The notes: a model not told the origin generated them from the letters alone. A DNA stretch of 64,000 bases from Toxonevra muliebris (GCA_963691655.1 OY829330.1:15472815-15536814); one strand, 5' to 3'. Positions 1-10,300 are shown, counted from the first letter of the stretch. A program made the numbers and translations.

Positions 1-448
1 ATGCTTTTCGACCTAAAAATAACTGTAACTGTACGACAGTTGTCATTTTTCCATTCTTATTTATAGGAACGATAAAGAAAACTTTAGACAGTAAGATCAG
101 ATGTTTATTTTAAACGGCAAACGTAAAATGGCGGCACAGGCAGCCGCGGAAGTGGTTGGCCACTGCAGTGACCAGTGGGTATTTAAGGGTTAAATATGCA
201 TCCATAAATATCTAACGAGATAATACTCGTATTATCTGTATTCAAATCAATTCCATTCAGTTCCACAGGTCTTCGTCATCGATCTACTGTATGCTGGTGC
301 CAACATCAAAAGAGACCGACGAATGCGGTGAGTGTCATAAATTACAATTATATGTATAAATTTTTGTTTGCTCAATCAGAAAAGAGAACAAACCTAAACT
401 AAGGAAAACGAAAGGAAAAGAAAACGCTCAACCGCATATATATATATA
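1..448. other. AT-rich non-coding stretch
   Basis: No coding signal, RNA gene or recognisable repeat was found. The stretch ends in a short run of alternating A and T (about 436-448) that abuts the solo LTR. Confidence 0.5.
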
Positions 449-1002
449 TGAACGAAATCGTTGGGAGTTAGTGGAACCGAAAGCTGAAAGGGTTTTGAAA
501 AAATAAATAAAAACGCGCGAGATTTTCGGTTTTAACATCACAGGAGATGTGAATCTTTATTGAATTAAACGGGTGCTCGTAGCAGGAGCCGTTAGAGAAT
601 CGTTATCGTAGCAAGAGTCGCTAGATACTTGTTTTAGTAGCAAGAGTTGCTAGATACTGACTTTGAATATTCTCAAGCCATAGAACTTTATACCGTATGG
701 CAACTGATATAAATTCCTATGGTCACGGAGGTCTATTACAAGTGTAAATAGGTACAGAGTGTACATATGTATAACGTAATATACTAGACTAAATACCAGA
801 GTGGTATTTACAAACAAAAGAGATAGAGTAACAGTTCAGTATAATATAATTGTACATAGTAATATATTGTATAGTGTTTACGAGATGACGATATAGGGGG
901 TGGTGGTAATGATGATTCGTGACGGGAACACTACTCGAACCACATACGAGACTGCTTAAGGGGATCTTAATAATACAATACAATACAAGGGGATCTTAAA
1001 CA
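449..1002 (-). mobile_element. Solo LTR of a BEL/Pao-type retrotransposon
   Basis: Read on the minus strand this 554-bp block begins TGTTTAAGATCC and ends CGTTCA, giving the TG...CA ends of an LTR. A CAATAAAG polyadenylation-type signal lies about 100 bases before its end (plus 556-563). It is flanked by the 5-bp repeat ATATA (444-448 and 1003-1007), but the flank is itself alternating AT, so the target duplication is weak evidence. The central part matches the reverse complement of the LTR at 18,122-18,578, including the TACCA-TCTGGTA motif and the segment around 'CAGTTGCCA-ACGGTATAAA'. No internal retroelement sequence follows on either side. It is probably left by LTR-LTR recombination; the exact lower boundary is the least certain part. 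Confidence 0.6.
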
Positions 1003-1054
1003 ATATATATGCATGAAAAATCGCTAATGCTTGATTTTTTTTTTTTGAAACACC

Positions 1055-1126
1055 GTCGGTGGCCTAGTGATAGAGCGCTAGACTGGAGTCCCAGCTACCT
1101 CAAGTTCAAATCCCCACTGGTGTATA
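1055..1126 (+). repeat. tRNA-like sequence (SINE head or tRNA pseudogene)
   Basis: The sequence contains a good pol III A-box (TGGCCTAGTGATAGAGCG) and, at the expected distance, a B-box (GTTCAAATCCC). The ends CACC and GGTG can pair as part of an acceptor stem, but the inner acceptor pairs fail. A run of ten or more T lies just upstream. A functional tRNA is unlikely; a tRNA-derived SINE head or tRNA pseudogene fits better. Confidence 0.5.
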
Positions 1127-2489
1127 TGAAATTTTAAAAACTTTCTTTTGATTATTTTCTTCAAGATATTGCGCATATAAATATATTATCTAATTTTATA
1201 TAAAAATGCAATAATAATATTAATTTGAATAATAATAACTTATATCATTTATAACATAATATTTTTTTTTACTATCATCTATATATATTCTTTAAACGTA
1301 CTGTAATTAAATTTTTTATTTTTAAGTCTGTATTTTGATTCTAGTACTATAATTATCTATACATTTATTAGTGTAACTACAATTTTATTCCAGAAGATGC
1401 TACGATATCATATTATGTATTAATATCAATATCAAGAGCTTGACGAGAAGGTTAGCCAAAAATTATCAGATTTAAAATCGGTTAAGCCAATCCCAAAATT
1501 TAGCGTCGGAAGTTTTTTAAAACTCGCTCATTGAACAAAGCACTGCACTCATCGTTGAAAAAATCATTGCTTTGGCCAGTGATGCCAACTTGCGGGGAAT
1601 TCCCCGATTTGCGGGGAATGTGCTGTTTTTTGCAGGGAATTTGAAGTTGTTCAGCTTTTAGTCATAAAAGTCTGTAGAATATTTTTTGTCAAATTTTGTG
1701 TAATGTAAAACGTTTAATTTACGCAATATTTCATATTTGGGGCTTAAAATCTTCGTGTTTTCTTAAGTGGGCCTTGCGATGTAGATGTAGACGACTATAG
1801 CGCTTCGACCGTTCAGAAAGCTATGGCTTAGTCCAGCACCTCCTGATTAATAACTCTTAATCCTTGGTGACTAATCTGTAAGCTTACAAATTACGATCAG
1901 CTATCATATAAAGTCTAAACTTTGAACTCGTTTTTCTCACAACAAGGTTTTTGCCGTTTTTCATTTGAGTCAAAAGAGAGCCCATATCTTCTCCTTTGAG
2001 AACTATGATATCCAAAAGTGGGTTGAACGTCTAGTAACTCGAAACACCCCATCCCATTTAATCCAATAGCATTAAACTTTGTGCAAGCTTGAGCCGGATC
2101 GATTTTGAGAGTGGGTTCCCTTGAAGTGAAATCTGTCATGTGCCAAAAGAATTCCGGAGTCAGAAAGTACATTTCTATTAATCTACCAGTCTCGTAATAA
2201 TTGGTTGAGCTTTGGACCGCGGAACTAAAACTTTTGCAAAAGATAAATCTATATGAGCGTGCCAGTCTCCGATCAAAATCGAATCATTACACTAATCATT
2301 CATATCATTTGCATGACTAGTTCCACTTCCACGTGTTTAATGGTGTCAACAGTCTTCTCAAATATTGCTATCAACATCCCATCTTAACATACAAACCTTC
2401 ACCATCTTTCTTACTATGGCCTTCTAATAACTATCAACATACATCCTTTACAACTAAATTTTGATTGCTTGCCTTATTATGGTTCCCAA
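1127..2489. other. AT-rich non-coding stretch
   Basis: No convincing gene or repeat was recognised. The 85-codon open frame on the minus strand at 1915-2172 has no family resemblance and no splice context, and I treat it as chance. Confidence 0.45.
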
Positions 2490-2734
2490 TATCGCTGCCT
2501 TAATTTGCTAAAGCCCTAATACGCATTTTTCAAATTTTACAGGAGAAGCAAAAAACATTTTTGTATTTGGGGTACTGTTTTGAGAATTTATAATTTGAAC
2601 TAAAAGATAAGATTGCAAGTTTTCAGTGTAGATTTCTAAAATTTTCGGTACAGGGCACATTTTTTATCATAATCCATCGAAAACTCTATACTGAAAAACT
2701 GATGTTAGGGCCTTAGCAAAATAAGGCAGAGATA
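2490..2734. mobile_element. MITE-like element, copy A
   Basis: A 245-bp element with about 30-bp terminal inverted repeats. The left end reads TATCGCTGCCTTAATTTGCT and the right end is its near-reverse complement (2705-2734, ending GCAGAGATA). It has no coding capacity. A second copy with the same ends lies at 20,733-20,982, so this is a short non-autonomous inverted-repeat family. TA dinucleotides flank both ends, but the target duplication is not clear enough to assign a superfamily. Confidence 0.65.
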
Positions 2735-3559
2735 CATATATACCTTTAGAAGCATTTCCTTTGTATGCCAAAACACTTCCACATTCTGCCCAACAACTAC
2801 TACTAACCATCCTTTACACACAAACTGCCAGTGTGTTCTTTGCAATGGTTTCTCAGGTATACAGTTTCAAACATTTTCTTTGCATGGGAGGTGTGACGCA
2901 TATTTTATTTATCCCATTGATTTTTTTTCTAGCATTTTCCATTGGCAATCAGCTCTCTAACCACAAATAATTTAGGAAATATACCTTATAAAACCGAGGT
3001 GGAACAGTCACTAACTCAAGTCTACCCATACTTTACCCACCAAATTCCATTGACAAATCATATTATCATTCCAAATCTTAGTACTGTACACAAATAGTTT
3101 CTAAGATATACAATAACGAAAATTCAGGCTATATGGAAAGTTCCTCGCCGTCTTTTTCAATCCTAACCACATTTTTTTTTGTGGCGTGGTTTTGTCAGCC
3201 AACGTGGGTAAATAGTTCTGGAAATATATGTAAAAGCATTAGAGTTGAACGGAAAATGCCACGCCTATCCATATTTTTTCATAGAATGCCATTGACAAAT
3301 AACGTTTTTTAGAGACGTGCCACAAATGAATACTGAGATATTCCATAGCTAAAACTCAGATTATATAGGGACATGGCATTCCCCTTTTTTTCAATTTCAC
3401 AGACAGCGGCATTACACTGCCAATTAACTTCCTTGAACTAAATCTCTGGTTGTGGAGATATACCCAAAAATTATCTGAGTTATTGATGGACATATGTCCA
3501 TGAAATCAAGTTACAGTTTTATATAATAGTATAAAAAATTAATTATTTGTATAAAAAAA
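2735..3559. other. Non-coding stretch
   Basis: Nothing recognisable. The 69-codon plus-strand frame at 2761-2970 is hydrophobic, but has no family match and no supporting context. Confidence 0.4.
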
Positions 3560-3775
3560 GAATCACTTGGTGGGTTCACCTGTAGTGGGATTCGAACTCA
3601 TGACACCAAAAAAACTCACAATTTCTTTGCACAACAATAACTTTACTCTCCTTTTTAACTATGTAAGCCACAAACCTTTACAAAATACCGTGATCACATT
3701 AGTAATATATAATAATGCCTTTTGTGTATTTGCATGTTTTATATTCACCTTTGTCGGTATTTGTTTTTTGTTGTA
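3560..3775 (-). repeat. tRNA-derived SINE-like copy 1
   Basis: On the minus strand the segment carries a B-box-like motif, GAGTTCGAATCCCAC (complement of about 3590-3604). The rest, from the 'AGCCACAAACC' region to 'TTTTGTGTATTTG', is similar to 11,055-11,215, which carries the same motif in the same orientation. Two related copies with the same tRNA-like element argue for a SINE family and against a tRNA gene. Boundaries are approximate. Confidence 0.45.
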
Positions 3776-4156
3776 TATTTTATTTTTTTCCACCTCACCG
3801 ATAAAAAAAACAATGGATGCGTGCAAGGTACGCAAGATATTTGATGTGTAAACAGTTAAGCCAACTGAATGCCATATACATAACCTCACATATGTATAGC
3901 CACTATAAATTGCAAATGGTCTTACATCATTGCAAATGCAAATTTTTATTCCATATCATATATATGTATTTGTTGTTGTGATAGCAAAAATATTTTGCAA
4001 TTGCACCAAATCGTAGTTGCATCATTTTTTTTTTACTCAATGCATCGGGCACGATATGTTCGCATATACGCACCTGTAATCACATCTTTTTTTCCGCGCT
4101 TTAAGTTTTTCTTTCTGTCCATTTGAAATTTTATTAGATGTGAAAATTTTACATAA

Positions 4157-4232
4157 CGTCGCCTGAGAATTGATTTGGCGTATAGGTATATGAATTTGTA
4201 CACACATACGCCAAATCAATTCTCAGGCGACG
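4157..4232. repeat. Perfect 26-bp inverted repeat (hairpin)
   Basis: The arms 4157-4182 and 4207-4232 are exact reverse complements over 26 bp, beginning CGTCGCCTGAGAATTG, with a 24-base loop. Transcribed from either strand it would fold into a fully paired stem. The pairing ends abruptly at both outer edges. Confidence 0.9.
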
Positions 4233-4253
4233 AATATGTGCTTTCCGCATTTA

Positions 4254-4459
4254 ACCTTAGAAAGGCAACTGGGGTGAGCAGTAACCCCACTGCTTTTTAA
4301 AAGCACCGCAAAGAGATTTGCCTTAACTGCATTTAATAAAAATAAGAAACAATGTATTTTTGTTGAAATAAATAACTGATTTTATAATAAATAAGTTTGA
4401 TTTTTTCTGTTTAACATATATGCTAGTTACACAGATAAAAAGTGTTGCCTTTCTAAGGT
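4254..4459. mobile_element. Small inverted-repeat element (206 bp)
   Basis: About 16-bp inverted ends, ACCTTAGAAAGGCAAC at the left and its complement at 4443-4459, enclose non-coding AT-rich DNA. Near the left end is a short palindrome, GCAGTAACCCCACTGC. The copy at 43.4 kb keeps only the right-end motif. No clear target duplication is visible. Confidence 0.45.
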
Positions 4460-4529
4460 CAATGCACAAAGCAAAATTTTTATAATGCCGTGGTTGTTAT
4501 CATTATCACTACATTTTGTTTATACATTT

Positions 4530-4812
4530 TGTAGGAGTTTTCTTGTTTTGAATTAGAAAATAGAATTATACTTATCTTTTGGTTTTAGACAGAGTTCAAG
4601 AAATTAAGTATCTGTGACACAGCAACGTGTCTTCTTTATTCTTTTCATTTTTCTACTTAAATTTTTACAGTTTCATTTATATGTTATACAAAAAGAGAAA
4701 GAATATAAATTTACAGGTTTTGATCATTGTAGCAAAAATATGAAGAATGGAAATGGAACACTTGCAGGTTTAGAATATAATCAGTTGATTAAGCACTGTA
4801 GAGTCCCCTACA
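4530..4812 (-). repeat. 3' LTR of the BEL element
   Basis: 283 bp, TG...CA ended (TGTAGGAG...CCCTACA; the two ends form a short inverted repeat). Compared with the partner at 10,325-10,605 I count three substitutions and a 2-base insertion. Confidence 0.92.
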
Positions 4813-4823
4813 TTCTCCCCCAC
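4813..4823 (-). other. Polypurine tract of the BEL element
   Basis: On the minus strand the purine run TGGGGGAGAA directly abuts the 3' LTR. This is where plus-strand DNA synthesis is primed in LTR retroelements. Confidence 0.7.
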
Positions 4824-4951
4824 AAAGAACGACTGTTCTTAAAGCCATTACCTACACTCTAGCCTGTTAGAGGTGCATTTGTTCGATCGCCAAGTTGATC
4901 ACGCTATGCCTCGACTCACAGCGTTAGGAGGTGGCTAGAGTTAAGATGACT

Positions 4952-6259
4952 TTACGGGTGTTGTGAAGGTTGGTCTTGGATGTCAGTCGCGCTGTTAGTT
5001 GGAAGCAAGCAGATTTTAGCTATCGGTCGCTTCAATGTTTTGCCATTGCAAAGCAATGTAACAACACGTACTAATCCGTCGGACCCTGGATGAAGCTCTT
5101 CGATTCTTGCCAACGGCCATTTTCCTGGTGCGCTACGTTCATGTAACAGAAGGACTAAATCGCCTACTTTGGGGTTTCGTTGAGGGGTTTTCCATTTAGG
5201 ACGTGCTTGTAACCTACACATATACTCACTCGACCATCTTTTCCAAAAGCTTTGTTTAAGTCTTTCAACAATTTTCCAGCGACTCAAACGATCAATATTC
5301 GCATCTAGTAGGTTCTCGTCGGGCAGGCATGAAGTTGGTTCGCCAATAAGAAAATGCGCTGGGGTAAGCGCAATGTGATCCGATGGATTCGTTGATAGTG
5401 GTGAAAGAGGACGGGAGTTCAAGCAGCTTTCAATTTGTGCTAGCAATGTAGATAACTCCTCATAGGTGAGAATACGATCCTGCATTATACGTTTCAGATG
5501 GTGTTTTGTAGACTTTACTCCGGCTTCCCATAATCCTCCAAAATGAGGCGAAGCTGGAGGAATGAAATGCCAAGTTGTTCCTTCGTTTGCCAGTGTTTCA
5601 ACCAAATACTCCGGCAGCGATGTTTTACATCGATTGAAGAGTACCTGTAACTCCTTGTTGGCGCCTATGAATGTAGTACCGCAGTCGGAGTACAGGTCGG
5701 TGCAGGTTCCTCGTCTGGCGACGAAGCGACGAAATGCAGCAAGAAACGCTTCTGTAGTGAGACTTGTAACAACTTCCAGATGGATCGCTTTTGTACACAT
5801 GCAAATAAATAAACATATGTAACTTTTTGAAACAGCGGCCTTTCTCAATGTAGATTGTTTTGTTATTATGGGACCAGCGTAGTCTAGCCCGCTATGTTTA
5901 AATGCTCTTGTTGGTTGCAAGCGTACCGCGTGCAGATTGCCCATGATTTGTTGGCATGTTTTTGCATTGTATTTATAACAAATTGCACATCTTTGTTGCA
6001 CAGATTTAGCTAAATTGCGAGAGGATAAAATCCAGTATCGGAGCCTGACATAGGTTTGCATGAGTTGTAAACCGCCATGATGTGTTTGCTTGTGTGCTTC
6101 TGTAAATATAAGAATAGAAAGTGGATTGTGTTTTGATAATAATATTGGATGCATAGTTTGATACGAAACTTCTGCATTCACAATACGGCCTCCAACTCTA
6201 ACAATACCATCATTGTCCAGGAAAGGGCTGAGTTGTAGTATTTTGCTTTGCGGTGGCAA
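4952..6259 (-). CDS. BEL integrase region
   Basis: The C-terminal third of the BEL polyprotein, 435 codons, in the same frame as the upstream pol segment and separated from it by one ochre stop and five codons. It inserts the cDNA copy into the chromosome. The N-terminal zinc-binding domain is visible as HKQTHHGG followed by CAICYKY. The catalytic core holds all three acidic residues: the Asp in LDYAGP, the Asp in SDCGTTF (the usual Asn after SD is Cys here) and the Glu in GGLWEAGVKS. The C-terminal DUF5641-like region (VGDLVLLLHE, GKWPLARIEELHPG) is typical of BEL/Pao integrases. The ATG used as start is only the first Met after the stop; the natural product would be cleaved from a longer polyprotein. 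Antisense frames here are shadows. Confidence 0.9.
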   Translation of the reverse strand: MPPQSKILQLSPFLDNDGIVRVGGRIVNAEVSYQTMHPILLSKHNPLSILIFTEAHKQTHHGGLQLMQTYVRLRYWILSSRNLAKSVQQRCAICYKYNAKTCQQIMGNLHAVRLQPTRAFKHSGLDYAGPIITKQSTLRKAAVSKSYICLFICMCTKAIHLEVVTSLTTEAFLAAFRRFVARRGTCTDLYSDCGTTFIGANKELQVLFNRCKTSLPEYLVETLANEGTTWHFIPPASPHFGGLWEAGVKSTKHHLKRIMQDRILTYEELSTLLAQIESCLNSRPLSPLSTNPSDHIALTPAHFLIGEPTSCLPDENLLDANIDRLSRWKIVERLKQSFWKRWSSEYMCRLQARPKWKTPQRNPKVGDLVLLLHERSAPGKWPLARIEELHPGSDGLVRVVTLLCNGKTLKRPIAKICLLPTNSATDIQDQPSQHP

Positions 6260-6274
6260 TAATTTATTAATTTT

Positions 6275-7966
6275 TTAGCATTTGATATCTTCTTCGAAAC
6301 ATACTCCCTGTGTTAACTTAATCAGTAACAGCTCGGCGCGATTGAGTTCATAAGTCTTTAAGTATCCCACTTCCCTGTCCACCTTGCGAAAACCACATTG
6401 TAAATTGTGGTGAAATCTTAAAACATATGCTGTCACACGCCGCATCGTTGTAAAGGACGAAAATCTTAACGAAAGTTCAGAATACTGTAAAGGCTGTGTT
6501 TTAATTGAGTGGATTGTAATTCGTCTAACTTCGAGATCAGTTTCAACTGTTTTAGCTATTGTTGGCCAATATGTGGATGCTTTCTTGAGCCATGGTGGTC
6601 CTTGCCACCATAGTGCGTGGTTTATCAATTCTCCTGGCATAACTCCTCTTGAAGCGCAATCCGCTGGGTTGTCATTTGTTGATATATATCTCCACTCATT
6701 AGGTTCAGTGAGACGCTGAATTTGTGCAACTCGATTTGCGACATAAACGGTCCATTTAGAAGAGTGGTTATTTATCCAGCTGAGAACAGTGGTGCTATCA
6801 GTCCAATAGGTTATGATTTCGATGCTCACGTCCAAGGAATTTTTAATTGTAGATGTAAGTTTTGCTAGTAGAGCAGCTGCACAGAGTTCCAGTCTAGGAA
6901 TCGTGACTGTTTTCAAAGGCGCTACTTTCGTTTTTGACTGCACTAAGTTTACAACGACCTCCCCAATTTCCGTTGTGATTCGTAGGTATACTGCGGCAGC
7001 ATATGCCAACTGAGAGGCGTCACTAAATCCATGCAGCTCTGCCTTGGTCGTACGTTTGCCTCCAAGCCACCTGGAGATCTTAATCTGTTCGATATCTTTT
7101 AATGAGTCACGGTAGCGCTGACATTCTTGATTGATATCAGCTGGAAGTGGGTCTTTCCAATCTAGCCCAGCTGTCCATAATTTTTGGAACATAATCTTCG
7201 CCACGATCGTGATCGGTGTGAGCCACCCTAGTGGGTCGAAAAGCTTTGCGGCATCCGAGAGAAGGCTACTTTTTGTTAAATGAGGTGCAAAAGTAAAATT
7301 AAGTTTAAAAGAAAATGAATCATTAATGGTATCCCAGATGAGCCCCAAAGCTTTCACGTAATTTTGATCTTGCAATTGAAATAAGTCTGCAGTTTCACGA
7401 TTTTCTTCAGGAATGGTTTGCAGTACATTGATCGAATTAGAAGACCACTTTCTCAAATTGAAACCGCCGGACGCTAAAAGTTGGCCCAATTGTTGTTGTA
7501 GTTGTATTGCTTCTTCGACAGAGTCTGCGCCTGAAATCACATCGTCGACATAGGTATCTGTACTCAAAACTTTACTAGCTAGAGGATAAATATGTTTCCC
7601 GTCCGTAGCAAGTTGTTGTAGAACACGAATAGACAAATAGGGAGCAGAGGTGGTACCATACGTGACCGTGCGCAACTTGTAAATACAAATGTTGTTGCTT
7701 TGGCATTCTCGCCAGAGGATGCATTGAAATTTCTGGTGTTCTTCGCAGACATTAATTTGCCTAAACATCTTTTCAAGATCTGCTGTAAATCCAATTGAAA
7801 AGCGGCGCCAGCGTGTGATGATTGTAGGCAGATTGTTTTGTAACGCAGGTCCTGCGTATAGTTCCTCATTAAGTGAATTTTGAGGTGGCTTACGGTTGCC
7901 TCCATCGAATACAACACGGAGCTTAGTTGTCTTACTATTTTCTCTGAGCACTCCATGGTGCGGCAA
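6275..7966 (-). CDS. BEL reverse transcriptase and RNase H region
   Basis: A 563-codon segment of the BEL polyprotein that copies element RNA into DNA. The fingers and palm begin right after the upstream amber stop (LPHHGVL, then KLRVVFDGG). The first catalytic Asp is in GFTADLEKMFRQI and the catalytic pair is in TYVDDVISG. RNase H follows, with GFSDASQLAYAAAVY and TDSTTVLSW supplying acidic residues, and then the BEL-typical NPADCASRG. The frame is continuous with gag-protease upstream (stop at 7970-7972) and with integrase downstream (stop at 6275-6277). The catalytic motifs look intact, so decay is limited to the two stops. Length and order agree with BEL/Pao pol. Confidence 0.92.
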   Translation of the reverse strand: MPHHGVLRENSKTTKLRVVFDGGNRKPPQNSLNEELYAGPALQNNLPTIITRWRRFSIGFTADLEKMFRQINVCEEHQKFQCILWRECQSNNICIYKLRTVTYGTTSAPYLSIRVLQQLATDGKHIYPLASKVLSTDTYVDDVISGADSVEEAIQLQQQLGQLLASGGFNLRKWSSNSINVLQTIPEENRETADLFQLQDQNYVKALGLIWDTINDSFSFKLNFTFAPHLTKSSLLSDAAKLFDPLGWLTPITIVAKIMFQKLWTAGLDWKDPLPADINQECQRYRDSLKDIEQIKISRWLGGKRTTKAELHGFSDASQLAYAAAVYLRITTEIGEVVVNLVQSKTKVAPLKTVTIPRLELCAAALLAKLTSTIKNSLDVSIEIITYWTDSTTVLSWINNHSSKWTVYVANRVAQIQRLTEPNEWRYISTNDNPADCASRGVMPGELINHALWWQGPPWLKKASTYWPTIAKTVETDLEVRRITIHSIKTQPLQYSELSLRFSSFTTMRRVTAYVLRFHHNLQCGFRKVDREVGYLKTYELNRAELLLIKLTQGVCFEEDIKC

Positions 7967-7969
7967 AAA

Positions 7970-10246
7970 CTAACAATTAGGCGGCAAATCACTTGGATAA
8001 ACACCTATATTTTGCATGTGATTTAGAGATTCGTATTCCTCCATAAATTTCTTGTACATTTCAGCAAATAGTGGTCCTTTGGCAAATGTTGTTTCCAGTT
8101 GTTTGAGTCGTTTAAGAGCGTTATAATCCGTTTGTTGAAAAGTAGGCAGTTTGTTGTGTAAAATCAATTGTTTGAATGGTAATTGGACAGTGTACCTACC
8201 ATCCTTATCGCGAAAGTGGGTTTCTGAGAACAAAGTTTTGCAAGCTGTTTCTTCAGGTAGTTTTAGTTTCTCTTCGTGTAGCTCTTCTTGTTCCCAGAAA
8301 AGGCGTAGTTGATTTTCAAGAGAGCAAATGTTGATGCTAACGTCAGTAGCAAATGAATTTTTGCAAGTAGGTCCAGAAACCATCCAACCAAATGATGTAT
8401 TTTGAAAAAGCAGTCCTGTTTCATATTTTCTCATACCTGATAGCAAAATGTCTCCATAGACATCACTGCCAAGAATTAGATCAATTCTGCTTGGTTGAAT
8501 AAATTGTGGGTCGGCGAGATGGAATTGTGATAGATTAGGTAAAAGGTTAATATTTATTGGCATAAGGTTATATGCAGTAAGAGTAGGCAGAATTAAAGCA
8601 TTGCATTTCAAAGTAAAATTTGGATCATAATGCGAAGAAAGTTTGAGTGGCACATATTTTCTTACATTGACTGAATGTTTATCGCCAACTCCTGTAACCG
8701 TTACGTGAGTAGTTAATTTAGATATATTTAGTAGTTGGGCAACCTCTTCGGTAATAAAAGATGCCTGAGCGCCTTGGTCAACGAGAGCTTTCAGCGTAAA
8801 TGTACCTTTGCTAGTTTTCGCAATTACCTTCGCTGTCGCAAGTATAATTTGAAAACTCGACATAGTTGAAATGTTTACACTTGCATGACCACCGTTGAAG
8901 GTGTGTGGTAGAGCTGTGGTTGTGATAGGTTCATTTGTAAAGCTAGAGAGAGTTTTAACTGGTGAGTGTTGACGTTGGATGGAGTCAGAGGAGAACTCGT
9001 TGTGAATAATGGTATGATGCAGCTGTTGGCAGATTTTACAACGAGTGCTTAGTTTGCATTCATTGTGGTTATGTCCAGGACAAAGGCAGTTTCTGCAAAC
9101 CTTGTTTTGATCTACAAAGGCTAGCTTAGCAGCAGATGAAAGCGCTGAGAATTTGAAGCACTTGTAGAGAAGGTGACGCTTTTGGCAGCAAGGGCAGTTA
9201 CTGTCCTGAACAGTAGAGGTAGTGTGCGAGTAGATATTGCGATGAAACGGTTGTTTAGACGTTGCTGTTTTAAATGATTTAGAGTCATGACTTTGTGGCT
9301 TATTGCTCATCATATATTTTGGTTCTTCGACCGTCTCAAGCGTTCTAAACGTTGTTTCCAAAAACATTATCATGTTTGTCATGGATGGGATATTAGTGCT
9401 GGCGTTTAAAGATTGCTCCCACTCTTTTATTGTCTGCTTGTCAAGCTTTCGTGTAGTTAAGAACACAAGAATAGCGTCCCAAGTTGTAATATCAATGTTG
9501 AGACTTTTGATCAATGCTAAGCAATTACGAGTGGTATCTAGCAGTAGCTTTACGCTTTCACACGATCCATTTATGTTCGGGATAGCAAAGAGACGTTTAA
9601 GAATTTGCTCGACTAATTTTCGGTGATTATGGAATCGCTTTTCTAATGCACCCCATGCTAGTTCATAACTGGTGTCTGCTGCTGGATACTCATTCACGAT
9701 GTCTAACGGTGCTCCAGCGCAAGAACTCTTTAAGTAGAAGTACTTCTGAACATTTGAGAGAGCGTGGTTATTGTGAACAAGTGACAAGAACATATCCCGA
9801 TATGGAATCCATTCGAGATATTCACCGGAGAAGTTGGGCAAATTAATTTTAGGGAGTCGCGCACAGGCGCTAACAGATTCATTTCGGCTGTTGGTTGTTG
9901 CAAAGGTGCTAGCATGAACGACTGGTGAGAGTGGTGCATTAAATTCATACTGCAAATCAATTAAAGAAGATTTAAGCGCGATATAAAGATCATAGCAAGT
10001 GTAGAAGACGTCTTCCTTGAGATATGGCACATCTACTTCAGCAATGGAGCTAGAACTAACTATTTCATCTATCTTCTCATGCCCATCTCGGAAAGAAGTG
10101 TAATTACTTTCGACATCATCGAGCAAGCTTTGCACATAACCTCTAGTTTTGTTTTCCCTTGGTTTTGCATTAAACATTGTCTGCATGCGTTTTAAATGAC
10201 GTAGTGTTTTTTGTTGAGTTGCAATGGCGGAGCTGAGGGACTCCAT
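7970..10246 (-). CDS. BEL gag and aspartic protease region
   Basis: 758 codons from an ATG 55 bases inside the primer site. The N-terminal 300 residues are the DUF1759 gag fold of BEL/Pao (LPKINLPNFSGEYLEW, then the LVEQILKRL region). Zinc knuckles follow near residues 350-415 (CPCCQKRH, CRNCLCPGHNHNEC, CKICQQLHH). The DUF1758 aspartic protease follows near residue 490, with active-site motif ALVDQGAQASFI. The C-terminal part reaches the start of reverse transcriptase, where TGT-TAG stops the frame at 7970-7972; the next codons continue the normal BEL sequence (FLPHHGVL). The product packages element RNA into particles and processes the polyprotein. Whether the stop is decay or is read through cannot be told here; BEL elements normally use one uninterrupted frame, so decay is likelier. 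Confidence 0.9.
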   Translation of the reverse strand: MESLSSAIATQQKTLRHLKRMQTMFNAKPRENKTRGYVQSLLDDVESNYTSFRDGHEKIDEIVSSSSIAEVDVPYLKEDVFYTCYDLYIALKSSLIDLQYEFNAPLSPVVHASTFATTNSRNESVSACARLPKINLPNFSGEYLEWIPYRDMFLSLVHNNHALSNVQKYFYLKSSCAGAPLDIVNEYPAADTSYELAWGALEKRFHNHRKLVEQILKRLFAIPNINGSCESVKLLLDTTRNCLALIKSLNIDITTWDAILVFLTTRKLDKQTIKEWEQSLNASTNIPSMTNMIMFLETTFRTLETVEEPKYMMSNKPQSHDSKSFKTATSKQPFHRNIYSHTTSTVQDSNCPCCQKRHLLYKCFKFSALSSAAKLAFVDQNKVCRNCLCPGHNHNECKLSTRCKICQQLHHTIIHNEFSSDSIQRQHSPVKTLSSFTNEPITTTALPHTFNGGHASVNISTMSSFQIILATAKVIAKTSKGTFTLKALVDQGAQASFITEEVAQLLNISKLTTHVTVTGVGDKHSVNVRKYVPLKLSSHYDPNFTLKCNALILPTLTAYNLMPININLLPNLSQFHLADPQFIQPSRIDLILGSDVYGDILLSGMRKYETGLLFQNTSFGWMVSGPTCKNSFATDVSINICSLENQLRLFWEQEELHEEKLKLPEETACKTLFSETHFRDKDGRYTVQLPFKQLILHNKLPTFQQTDYNALKRLKQLETTFAKGPLFAEMYKKFMEEYESLNHMQNIGVYPSDLPPNC

Positions 10247-10300
10247 TTTGTGAAGATTGAAGATCTGGAAAATCGAAGAAAATCTTATTGGGAATTGAGT

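Larger units (their letters stand above)
3813..4529. repeat. Left part of a dispersed repeat interrupted by a BEL element
   Basis: Two blocks here (3813-3900 and about 4365-4529) match 43,293-43,512 in the same order, and the sequence after the BEL element (10,606-11,035) matches the continuation at 43,513-43,940. One older repeat has therefore been split by the BEL insertion at 4530-10,605. This copy also carries about 460 bp missing from the other copy, including the hairpin at 4157-4232 and the left part of the small inverted-repeat element at 4254-4459. Confidence 0.75.

Noticed and set aside
1055..1126. Functional tRNA gene
   Set aside because: A-box and B-box are good, but the acceptor stem pairs in only about five of seven positions.
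2761..2970. 69-codon hydrophobic plus-strand frame
   Set aside because: No conserved motif or gene context; composition explains the hydrophobicity.
5562..5822. Plus-strand open frame within BEL integrase
   Set aside because: Shadow of the integrase coding strand; it contains no domain of its own.
9303..9846. Plus-strand open frames within BEL gag
   Set aside because: Antisense shadows of the gag frame.
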